Assembly (NCBI GenBank): GCA_031763025.1
Contig: JASSKH010000005.1
Location: 7,541,570 to 7,605,569, forward strand
Length of the DNA stretch: 64,000 nt
Source of the DNA: Macrocystis pyrifera
Taxonomy: Eukaryota > Sar > Phaeophyceae > Laminariales > Laminariaceae
Direction: 5' to 3'
Shown piece after piece: positions 1-10,724 of this stretch (positions are counted from its first letter, which is position 1; every line of letters begins with the position of its first letter). A program made the translations under genes and the position numbers. The notes below the pieces were generated by a model that worked only from the letters and a program-made list of their open reading frames with translations, was not told the origin of the DNA and did not search any database.

Positions 1-1095
1 CGAAGTCGTACACGACGTCCTTCCCGAAGGGGAGCATAGGCCGCCAAACTCGAACTCCGTTCACAACATTCTCCGGCAGCATGCCTGTCACCGAGCGAGG
101 GGGGTTGTGGTGGAGGGGGAGAGGTGAAGGAGGGCACGTAGAAGGAGCGGGAAAAGAAAGCGTGGTTCATACTGTACGTGCTTGAGCTGCTACGATGAGA
201 CCAGCCAGCCTCGCGTGTTCTCGAGGCAACAGCGATTGCGGGTTTTCACGCGAAAACCTTATCACACATCTGCAGCACAGTAGCAGTTGCTCGTGGGGTG
301 AGGCTGTCACGCGTTCACGCCCCCGTTGTCCTGCGAGACACGGCTGCAGCCACGGACGGACAGATCCGCCCACCGCCAGAGATGCAAACGTACTGAGAGC
401 AGGTGCCCGATTGTCCAACCACAGTAACACGTCTACAAGAGCGGTTTCCGCCCTCGTCGCAAGAAGCTCACCGGGGACCAAAAATTCAAAAAAAAATAAA
501 GCGAAAAAAAAAACGTACCCCCCCTGTTCTCCCCCAGCCACTACTATCGCCAGCCATACCACTACCACCGAGTACTGCCAAGGACGAGGGGTAACCCCCG
601 TCCAACCGCCTTCCCGACCCGCTCATAGAAGAGAAGACGAAACGTAAGTTCGCTACCCAAACGACAGCTTGAGATCACCGACACACCAACACACAAAAAC
701 CCGAACACCAATACCAACACCTGCACCACCGCCACCACCAACACCAACCCCCACTACCGCCCCAACCCCGCCAGCCTCGCGGCCGCTATACAGCTACTAC
801 TACCACCACCACCACCACCACCACCACCACCACGTACCCGCCAGCTCTAAAATGCTGGACCCCTTGATGAGGTTGGTGAGCACGTTCTCCTCGACATCCC
901 CCTCGTGGTGCCCGAACATCACCGCGGGACACCCCCTACCCTTCATTGCCTCCCTGTACGCGTCGAAGCGAATCTCGCGAGCCATCTTCTCATACTCGTC
1001 GCGAGCCGTCACGCCCCTCCGGATCTATCGGTCATCAACGAGGCCAAAGCGAGACGGGGGGAGGGAAAGGGGGGAGAGTTGAGGGGGTCGAATCA

Positions 1096-1133
<38 letters not shown>

Positions 1134-2665
1134 TACACGCACGTCGGCACGTCAATAACATGCTGAACTCCATGTCCTGCGATGAGGAGGAGAAGCAGCG
1201 CGCGGGGGAGGGAGGTCTACAGTATAACTTACAGGTCCGGGGGCAGGGGATGGGGGCCGCCTTCTAATTGAACTCCTACCCTTCACGACGGGGAATAAAT
1301 AGACTATGTATGTACCTATCAGCCTACCAACCTACCTGTGTTCAAGTAAAAGAGGTTGGGCAACGCCGCTGGGGGCCGCCCGACACAAAGTCCAAGGAAA
1401 AAACGCGCGTTGGCACGCATAATAACTTACAGCCTGTCCTGTCAGGCGTAGGCAGCGGCGGATCGCCCAAGCCACCCTGGCCCGCAGCATATGAATGACG
1501 AAATACCTGACACTGCCGCGTACGGCTTATTAAGATAGGAGGTGAAAGGACTTGTCGCATCGCATTGCGTCGCAACACGGCGGCAGTGAGAAACGCTTCT
1601 GTCTCTCGGTCCCGAAAAAGAGGTGTTGGTACAGTGGGCAGACACGCGTTTTTCTTTGCTCACGGCGAACACACAAGGGAGCGCATGAAGCAATGGCAAT
1701 AGTAGCGGGTAAAACGAAGGTGCAAAAACCTCCCTCGGCTCCTTCAAGACGGTGGCTGCACGTACGACGCTCGGAGAGCGCTCCCGTCCTGCATAGCCTC
1801 CATTCCCCTCCAACTTGTTGCCGTTCCTCACAATACAGCAGTGTTTCATCTATAATTCGTCGTCTTTCACACAACACCATAAGAGGACATCATCTTATTT
1901 CCCCTCAGTCTTGTCCGAAATAAGAAATAAGTTGTCCAGCCGTATTTTTTCACTCCATCTCTCTATATATACTCCCCTATAGCGTACCTCGGCAATGGTT
2001 TTCTTATAGAAAATCACTCCGTGGCGCGCGCACCACTCCTCGACGAAGTCCGCCTCTCGTCCGCTCTCGTGCCGGTTCCCGTAGTCGATGTGAATCCCCA
2101 TCACTTCGAAACCGTACACGGGCTTGAGGTGCACGAGGGCGAGGCACAGCGCCATAGAATCGACTCCGCCAGAAAGCGACACCGCCACCGTTTGCAACAA
2201 ATCTCTGTCACCACCGTCGCTGCTGCCGCCGCCGCCGCCGCCACCGTCGCGGCCGCCGCTGCGGCTGCCACTGCCGTTGGTCTTACTGCTATCGGCAGGA
2301 GTGTGGTTGTTCAGCCGCTGATCTCCTGCGGCTCCTGAGATCCGCTCACGCGCGGCCGCGCCACCTCGCGCGTCCAAAAACACTCGCAAAACCCTGCATC
2401 GGTCGGAAAGAAAAAAAAAACAAACAAAAAAAGTGCGACGACAGGGTCGCGGGTTTTCAAGAGGCGTGGCAAGCGTGGCGAGCGGGGGTGGGGGAACGAA
2501 GTCCCGCCCATATCGAAAAGGGAGGCGAACACATCTCCAGGAAAGAAAGCGGGGAAATTTTGGGTCCGACAGTTCGCGCGTTTGTTGGGGCTAGTCGACG
2601 GCTACCTGTTGCAACGATTTAACGGAGAGCCTCCAGTTGGCCCATTTCGTTTTTGCGCCGCATTT
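1..2665 (-). CDS. TilS-like PP-loop ATPase, partial (runs off left edge)
   Basis: An N-type ATP pyrophosphatase resembling tRNA(Ile)-lysidine synthase, which adenylates a tRNA base before modification. Exons as I place them: 2665(or further)-2606, 2393-1988, 1024-838 and 84-1. Junctions are AACAG|GTAGCC to GATGCAG|GG, GAG|GTACGC to GATAG|AT, and GCGG|GTACGT to GACAG|GC; the reading frame is kept across all of them. The P-loop motif SGGVDSMAL is in the 2393-1988 exon. FGHHEGDVEENVLTN, the second PP-loop signature region, is in 1024-838. It continues as LELAG-MLPENVVNG into the last exon at the window edge. A Gly/Ser/Asp-rich insert encoded by short repeats precedes the P-loop. The intron 1987-1025 contains a long poly(G) tract, and the intron 837-85 begins with a GTG-rich run. 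The 5' exon is uncertain: the frame is open to about 2803 with no ATG. The gene may be fused to the DUF924 gene upstream. The substrate is not provable from sequence. Confidence 0.8.
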
Positions 2666-3104
2666 CTCGACCGTTTCTTGTCGACAAAGCCGTCGAAGGT
2701 GTCAGGTGTGCCTTTGCAGTCCTCGGCAGCGGCGGAGCAGCGAGCCTTACCCTTCCCGGCCCCACCTCCTAGGAACACAATCGCACACTGCTGTGCGATG
2801 TCAGACGGTGTAGGTTATGTGCTGCCAAAAGCACGTCGGGATTGTACGGTAATTCCGACTCATCGCAAGACCGGAAAATAATAGTAATAAAATAGAACCA
2901 CATGGTTGGCAAGGGAATGGGCTCGCATGCAGCAGCGCTGGGCTCCTGAAGGGCACCACAAGACCGGAAAGGCTTGCTTAATTACTGTACTTGTGGATAC
3001 CAGGTCGTATCCCCTGGATTGTACCGCCTCCTTACCACTATAATCCAGCATACTCCCGAACTAAAATAGTGTTATCCAGCACTACGGTAGCAGAAAATGA
3101 TGAC

Positions 3105-6100
3105 TCACTTGACGAGCTCGTGTCGGTCCATCAGGAAAGGTTCTGGTGGATCGAACTCGAAGTGCTCCAAGATTTCTGCCCCCTCCTCCGCCCTGTCTTG
3201 TATGCCTTGGAGTCTCCTGCATCCATGTAGCAATGAAGGCAAGGGGTGAGTTCAAAGCGAATAGGTGCGGGGAAACCCGCCCGACAGAAACGACCGACGT
3301 CACAGAGCCGACGTCATCAGAATGTGGGGCATCATCGGACTGGCCGCTCATTGAAAACCCGACCGTCACGCCTGGCGGGCAGCATGTAGTATTACGGGGG
3401 ACCATATTAAATAGGACCTACGGTACGCACAAAAACCTATGTATTTAGCTATTTTTACTCAATATATTTGGTCCTATTTACTATGGTCCCCCATGATACT
3501 TCAAGTGTCGATGGTGGATTTTGCGCTTATAGTCGACGGAAACGCCCGTAGCAGCACCGACAGGGACACAGAGTCCAGGCATGGAAGTCAACGCCTGAGT
3601 ACGGGAACGTGCCCACGCAAAATGTTACCTTTGTAGTGCCGCAGCATATAGGTCTCTACTATGATCGCTACAAGGAGCGAAACGACGGTTCCTGCGGAGT
3701 TCTGGGAAGTCTGAGAAGTAGCACATCGTTGGTAGGTTTGCATACTCGAAACTCAAAACATCAACCTTTTATGTATGGTCAGGAACACATAAAAAGCACA
3801 GCCGGAAAGTTGTGCCTCACGCCACCAATCGTCCTACCGCATACCTGGTACGCGTAGAAACCACAGCCCCCCCCTTGACACACCCATATACGCCGCACAC
3901 GTGATACCTGTTCGTCGCCTTCTTGAATCGCTGCAGGAGTTCCGTCGAATGCTGGAGGCATTTTTCCCTCGCTCCCACCTCTTCCATCACCCGCCGTAAC
4001 CGACCCTCGCTGTTGCATGAAAAAAAAAAAACGGCCCGCGGCAACAAGTCTCGATGAACAGCAATTTTGTTCTGCAGTAAGTACAGCAGCAGTCTGGGGT
4101 CGGAAAGACAAAAGCGTTGTCCACGAAGGCGCCAGTCAGCATGCGCGGTGCAGCGAGAACCATAAGGAAGCAAACTTCATACCAGGGCTGACCTGTACTT
4201 GGCATTTAACGGAACACCGATTACGCTTGGAGGGCCATTTCCGAGGCTGCGATACCGCCCGTACGATGCCGCCCGCACGCCTTTTTTTCCTTTTTCTTCT
4301 AGCACGCCCATCAACCCCCGGTACATTTCGTGCACCCCACCTCAACGTGTGTGTGCGTTTTCAAGGGAGGGCAGGGGGAGTCAAACCCTCGGCAGCGACA
4401 CCAACCTTGGGGTGTGCCTGAGCGGCATGAGAGCGAACACGTGCTGCTCGGCCGTGAGGCTCTGCTGCCACCCCTTCGCGAGTAAGAGCTCCGCCAAGGG
4501 TAGCGCCCGCCGATCGCACGCCCCGACTCGCTCGTCCCGGTCGGGGCGCCCGCGGAAGATGTGCCTGTGTCCGCGGGTGCGCCAGGAGACGGGGGTCAGG
4601 CAAAGGGCTCAGCTTCGAGCGGTGGTGGCCTTGTCGGAAACATGGACGGCGACTGCTGTACTCGTAGCAAACCCTCTCAAGGGTGGGACGCAGGTATAGC
4701 GACAAAAAACAATTCGACAAGTGCGGTCTCTGATCAACCGGTCCACTACTAGGCATGCCTTTAACAGGGAAGAGCTCGCAGCAGCAATACGAGCAGCACC
4801 CTGCATACTGCCTGCGCGCGTATCGAACGTACATTTTCCCTACTGTGCAACAACCCCTACCCCAGCAAAGTATTCGGCTGCTTTGTGTGGCCGATGCCAT
4901 GAAAAAAACGCCACCACTATTGAGAGTGAACCCAGGGCAGCGGTAAAGGGGCAGGTGACCTGGAGAACTGGTCCAGGAGCAGAATGAGCGCAACGAGCGA
5001 CCGCGGCCGCTTGCTCCACGATGGCGTCAGCACACCCGCCTCCGCCTGGAGAACCGAGCTTTCGAACCCCTCCAGGAGGAGCTTGTCCACGCGCGAAACG
5101 TTATCCCCCTGGCAACGAGACATACCAAAGAGGGGTTTGCATTAGTTACATCGGGGCTGCGAGGGGGGGGGGGGGCGAAACCGTGTGGCGTTTGGGCAGA
5201 TGCGCGTTTTCGGTCGTGGACGAATTGGTGTCTTCACCGTTTCTGTCTTAGCCGTTGCGAACATGGGTATTGATGTACGGTGCGCCCCGTAGACTCTAAA
5301 ACTTTTGTACTTCGTACCGTTAGACTATCCATACGGGTACATATGTACTGCTGTAGTATCGTGTCGATGGTCATAGAGCGGTGGTAAATAGGACTGCTGT
5401 GAGACATTTATTCATAGTTGGCTGGCGAAGTAAGCCGACCAACTGACTACTGTATACGTTATTTTCATAAAACGTATTGAGAGCCGCAAAACGCACACAG
5501 CCAGATACAAAAAAAACAGCACTCCGCAAAGTATTGCAAGGAGTTAACTGCAATACTCCAAGTTCCTAGAGCAGCCAACTAATATCTGGCCGGCGACTCA
5601 TAGTCAGTCAGCTCACAGCCCTGTTATGGTACTGTTGTAACATCGCGTCGTACGTTAATTCGTATATAGTTTGGGATCAATGAGGCCTCCTGCTGCGACC
5701 AGCCGGAGACTCTCACCCAGGGTTACTACTCCCGCGTTGGTTGTCTCGCAATCAACGAGGCACCTCGTCGCAGAGAGTAGGTACCCCGGTAAAATAAACA
5801 CTAACGAAACTGATGTCGTTGTCGACGGTACACCTCGCTACCAACGATGGGCGGGCGGGATGGTCTGTTTTTTCCTAGCCTCTTTCTACTTTGTCGTGCT
5901 GTTGTAGAGCTGCGATATCGCTCACGGAGTGATACTCAATCACTGTCTCCCCATACAACAAGAAGGCTTTCCCGAAAAGGGATCCACCCTGCTGGCGTCC
6001 CCTCTTTTCTGGTCCAGATTACTGTGGTAACATCGCGTCGTACGTTAATTCGTATATAGTTTGGGATCAATGAGGCTTCTCTCTGCTGCGGCATGAGATC

Positions 6101-7874
6101 ACACCCATACTTGTTGACCCTTCTCTTATCTCAATGTCGTCGCTCTTTTGATGCGTATCCTTTTTGCGGGTGCCTTCTATTCCTTATTGTCCCCAAACTT
6201 GTAGCCTAGTTGATTAGGGGTTCTGCTACCGTTGGTTGTCCCGTGGGAACGTCGTGTACGATTTTCCAGACCCCTCTGACGGTGATACGCGCTGATGTAT
6301 GCGATCGCGGTGTGATGCACCCAGAACGCGTTTACCTGGTTGTCGGCACCCAGTGTTGTAGCGTGTCTCCGTGCGGTTCTTCCGGAACTAACATACGCTT
6401 ATGTCGTGCTTGAGGGGCGACAAAGGCGGAGCGTTTATGTAGGTGGTCTCCCACACTATATTTTCTCAGATACCGCAGCCCGCCCCCCACCGTAGTTACC
6501 ATATGCTTTCGTCTAACGAAGCACGCATAACGTCTGCCACAGTCGGCATGTTTTCTACGTTTCGCTTGGTCCTCGCCCCCTCATCCCATTTGTTCCTCGA
6601 CTTTCAGATTTGGGGAAAATGGGAACGAGAAACCTACTTCTCGGTGCCTCCGTGATGGGGTCACGAGCCATACGCTGGCAGATCCCACCACGCTTGATAC
6701 GGCACGATGTACAATTATGTTTGTTATAGCAAGTAATTACAGGCACCTGAGATACGGTGCACCACTCACTAACGTGGGTTGCGATGTACTTGAAGCTAAC
6801 GTAGGTTCGATGCGACTGTGACCAGACGCACCCGCCGAGAGACATGGCGCGTATCACCGTCAGAAGGGTCTGGAAAATCGTACACGACGTTCCCACAGGA
6901 CAACCAACGGTAGCAGAACCCCTAATCAACCAGGCTACAAGTTTGGGGGCAATAAGGAATAGAAGGCACCCGCAAAAAGGATACGCATCAAAAGAGCGAC
7001 GACATTGAGATAAGAGAAGGGTCAACAAGTATGGGTGTGATCTCATGCCGCAGCAGAGAGAGGCCTCATTGATCCCAAACTATATACGAATTAACGTACG
7101 ACGCGATGTTACAACAGTACTCTGGACCAGAAAAGAGGGGACGCCAGCAGGGTGGATCCCTTTTCGGGAAAGCCTCCTTGTTGTATGGGGAGACAGTGAT
7201 TGAGTATCACTCCGTGAGCGATATCGCAGCTCTACAACAGCACGACAAAGTAGAAAGAGGCTAGGAAAAAAACAGACCATCCCGCCCCCGCCCATCGTTG
7301 GTATCTCTCGTTATCGAATTGGCAGGGGTAAGCACCTCAACGTGCCACGGCGCCTACTCCCTAATGTCTAATAGTCGCGGTCCGGGGATTCGTTGTCTTC
7401 GACCGCGTTCGTCCCGGATTAAACCCTGTTTTCTTGTTGTGGACGTAGAGCCAACCAGCCGTTGCTCGTTTGTCCCTTCGCATCTCTCGCTATCGAGGCC
7501 CGTTAACTGCAATACTTCAAGTTCCTAGAGTAGCCAACTAATACCTGGCCGGCGACTCATAGTCAGTCAGCTCACAGCCCTGTTATGGTACTGCTGTAGT
7601 AATAATTGGTTATTTCGGTTTTTCTAGAAAGGACACCCTTGCTGAGTGTGCGATTTAGCATGCAGACAGCACTACAGTATTACGGGGGTACATAGTTAAT
7701 AGGACCTATGGTATACATAAAGACCTATATATTTACATATTTTTACTAACAAAATTTGGTCCCGTTAACTATGGACCCCCGTAATAGTAAAGAGTAGTAA
7801 TAGTGCAGAGGAACCCGCTCGCTCACTCGCTGCTTTCCTGCTGACTTGAGCGAGACAAGCGCTAGGAAGCAGCG

Positions 7875-7906
<32 letters not shown>

Positions 7907-9343
7907 GCAGCACCAGCATCATCATCGTCATTTTCAGCAGCAGCTACAGCAGCAGCAACAGCATACTTGCAGTAGTAGTAACATCAGCATCAGCAAAAGT
8001 AACAGAAGCATCAACAGCAACAGCATCGGTACATACCAGCTGCGGCAAAGACTTGTTTTGCTTGTTTTTCCGCGAGAGATGGAAAGAGAGCTGGTGTGGC
8101 TTTTAGTACCACTCGAGCACGCTGAAAGTTCAGTCGCACACACTAATACTGACTCGTACTGCTGCTGTACGTGTACTATACCTGGTACAAGGTACCAGGT
8201 ACCAGTTTATGGCAAGCAAGTTCAGTCAAATCACGGTATGTATCAGGTACCAGGCAAAAAGTTTGAAAGTTAAAAATCAGCAGCTGTGCGTCGTACACAA
8301 CGATGGTGGTCAAGTTTCAGTCGCTTCCGGTTGCTTCTCGATCTTCGAAAAGGGACGAATGAACGCACAACAGCAACAGAAGCAGTGAACAGCAGCAAAT
8401 ATATTGCAGCAAAACTTCGTCGCGCCTTCGGTTCCAGTGTGTTGTGCCGCAATTTACGTACGTACTGCTGATTGAACAACGTGTTGTTGAATTACAGCAC
8501 TACCTGGTACATAGTAGCGAGCACGTTTGGGTGACCACGGACTCCTTCGTTTGAGAGTTGATGTGAGAACAACAGCAACAACAACAACAACAAGTGAGAG
8601 TGCATCGTACCAGTACAGCAGTCAGTAGACACTGCCTGCTGTTGCTGCTTGCTGTTGCCACGTTTAAGCTTGATGCGACGTCTGCGCGATCTACCAGGGA
8701 CACCGACTCCTGCATTCACAACACCTCTCTGTGCAGCAGTTTATACGAACTACGAGGCGGAACATGTTGCTGGCAGCAGTTGAACAGCAGCAACGTCTGC
8801 ACCCCCTGATTATGGCTGGTTGCCGATTTACCCACGTAACCATTCACAGACGGCACAGAGCAGTGCAAGTAGAGTCATATATACAAGGTGTACGCCTTCC
8901 TATTCCAACGGCAGTCATCGTATACGCGGCAGACTTCTTGCTGCCGCAGTATATCTCGACCTTTCTCTCTCTAACGCAACAATAAAACAACGGCAGCAAA
9001 GGCACCAGGACCCGGCACCAGCACCAGCACCACGAGTATAACACGGAACAATCACCACACCCACCTGGGCAAACCACTTGGTGCGGTGATTGTCCGCAGT
9101 AGAACCATCGAACCACACCGACAGCACTCTCTCCACCTCCTTCTCCTCCTCCTCCTGCAACGTGGAGCAAACACCACCAGACACGCCATCAGCCTTGCCA
9201 CCGCCTTCACCGGCAAGACCCGCGCCCTTGCTCAGCCCCCTGCGGTACGCCGCTGCCGCAACCACTGCGGAGATGACAGCAGTGCAGGGCAGAACCACGA
9301 GCAAAGCCTGCATGGCCACGGCTTTATGAGATCGGCTCGCCAT
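3105..9343 (-). CDS. DUF924-family protein, five exons
   Basis: Five exons with matching phases: 9343-9065, 5108-4960, 4564-4406, 4009-3908 and 3216-3105, giving 266 residues. Junctions are CAG|GTGGGT, CCAG|GTCACC, AAG|GTTGGT and CAG|GTATCA as donors, with CCAG, ACAG, ACAG and GCAG acceptors. The first ATG gives MASRSHKAVAMQ followed by a hydrophobic segment (about residues 12-33), so a membrane anchor or targeting signal is likely. DUF924 landmarks follow in order: VERVLSVWFDG, ALILLLDQFSR, HIFRGRPDRDE, FALMPLRHTP and LLQRFKKATNRR. DUF924 proteins are alpha-helical and TPR-like, with no firmly known activity. The usual HSE after MPL is HTPSE here, and the usual FPHRN is FKKATNR, so the domain is divergent. 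The final exon ends K-TGA, but the same bases also form a strong donor (AA|GTGAGT). The gene could therefore continue into the PP-loop exons. Confidence 0.75.
3390..3498 (+). mobile_element. MITE family A, copy 1
   Basis: A ~108-bp element with terminal inverted repeats of about 28 bp: left TATTACGGGGGACCAT, right CTATGGTCCCCCATGATA. The family core reads TTTTTAC followed by a short A/T-rich stretch and TTTGGTCC. The flanking TA suggests a Tc1/mariner-type target site. It lies in the last intron of the DUF924 gene. Confidence 0.8.
5543..7597. mobile_element. Foldback element with ~455-bp inverted arms and 96-bp direct repeats
   Basis: The left arm 5839-6292 and right arm 6847-7303 are near-identical reverse complements, separated by a 554-bp spacer. 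Outside them, 5543-5638 and 7502-7597 are near-identical direct repeats of about 96 bp starting GTTAACTGCAATACT. A third copy of an arm segment (about 5632-5688) is repeated at 6027-6081 and, inverted, at 7061-7117. The same protein reading frames appear on both strands only because of the inversion. I see no transposase. It could be a foldback DNA transposon, or an older element rearranged by inversion. Confidence 0.7.
7679..7786 (+). mobile_element. MITE family A, copy 2
   Basis: TIRs TATTACGGGGGTACATAG and CTATGGACCCCCGTAATA. Same orientation as copy 1, in the long first intron of the DUF924 gene. Confidence 0.85.
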
Positions 9344-10724
9344 ATCGATATGTATCTCCTCCCAGTGCAAGTGCGTGACTTCGTGACCTCTGAACACACG
9401 CAGCTTCGCCTCGCCTACCCCTCAGATTTAAGGGGGGCGTCCAACTATTCTCAGGATAGACCGTGCCAGCGACCGGCCGCGAAAGAGCTCCGCTTCACGC
9501 CGTAGGTGGCGTCGTGTGCCGAGTGGTGCTGGGCATGTACTGCTGTGTGTGATTGCGAATATCGGCGGCGCAGTACGTAACCTTTCGGGGAACATAATTT
9601 ACTGTGGTTATCGGAGATTGCAACGGAGATCGGGTCGGAAAGCGTAGAACCCCGGATTTTATGGTACCGGTATTTCGTGGATACATGGTACGGTACTCAT
9701 AACCCCCCCCCCCCCCCGAATAAGCGCGGGGACGATGGACTTATTATACCATGTGGTAAGTACTGCGTGTCGTATATACTCGTAAGGATAGAAGAGAGAG
9801 AAGGGCAGAGCGCCATGTACCCATGGTCCGCAAACAAAGTTGAAAGCTGAAAGCAAGAACAGACCGAAAGGAGAAGCTATTACATTCATTCACACTAATA
9901 CAACATGTGAAAAACCCAGAAAACAAAAACGAAGTGTGTGTGTGCGGCTAGGGCTATGAACCTTTTTTTTTACCGTCATAGCCCATACTCCTGCCATATC
10001 AGGTGTGCGGTTCTTTCCTGCGTTTTATCTCACACCTTCTTTTGAGACTTGCTCTAAAGTCTGCTGATGGCCTCGGAGCGTTTTGCCTCGAGGAATCTCT
10101 ACCAGGTAGGTACAAGTACGGCTGTTTTATCGAAAACAGGGAAGAAGATATGCCTTATTATTATGCTTGCCTTCTGACAAAATAGCGTAGATGCCGTTCC
10201 TATACAAACCAAATATCCTTCCTTAAATCAGTAGTATCCCTCACACACTTCTCTTCCTGTCGTTTCCAAATTCCCATTCCCCACAACATTTCGTTTTAGC
10301 TACCAGTATAATATATTCTATTCCTCATCGACGTTCCATCCCCATGTCATTAGCCGCATTCCTCCGGCTTCTTCCTCCCTTCCCCTAGCGGCCTGGCGGC
10401 CCCTCAGGGCTGTCTCGTGTTCATTCGTCTTCAGTACTATTGATAGGCAAAAAAAGGAGGAGTTTCTGGTCGATGCCTTGTGGTCATTTCTAGGTCATCG
10501 GTTTTCAACCGCTCAGAGCCACTCGGCCGAGTAAACAATACCCTACCTGCCGTATTTATTTGCAGTCTGAACCTTTTACGTCTTGTGATTTTGGCGAATG
10601 TATGCACCGTCATGGGATTGTATATAAAATTGTTACGAACATATCATACGCCAGCTGTGCTGTGAGTTTAAGTCAAGATCAAGGTCGGGACAAAAAAAGG
10701 CTGTTTATTTTGCTCCGCCAACAA

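Larger units (their letters stand above)
5109..9064 (-). other. Intron 1 of DUF924 gene, repeat-filled
   Basis: A 3.96-kb intron defined by CAG|GTGGGT at 9065/9064 and TTGCCAG|GGGG at 5109/5108. It carries a foldback element (5543-7597), a MITE (7679-7786), CAG/CTG and CAA microsatellites (about 7870-8060 and 8570-8600) and no reading frame I recognise. Confidence 0.7.

Noticed and set aside
1530-1880. 116-codon minus-strand frame as a gene
   Set aside because: Inside the PP-loop intron 1987-1025, on the same strand, with no recognisable similarity.
4361-4993. 210-codon minus-strand open frame
   Set aside because: It is a shadow: the DUF924 exon 4564-4406 is read in a different frame with good splice sites.
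6555-7046. 163-codon minus-strand open frame
   Set aside because: Lies in the foldback arm and spacer; the same residues appear on the plus strand at 6210 because of the inversion. No protein family recognised.
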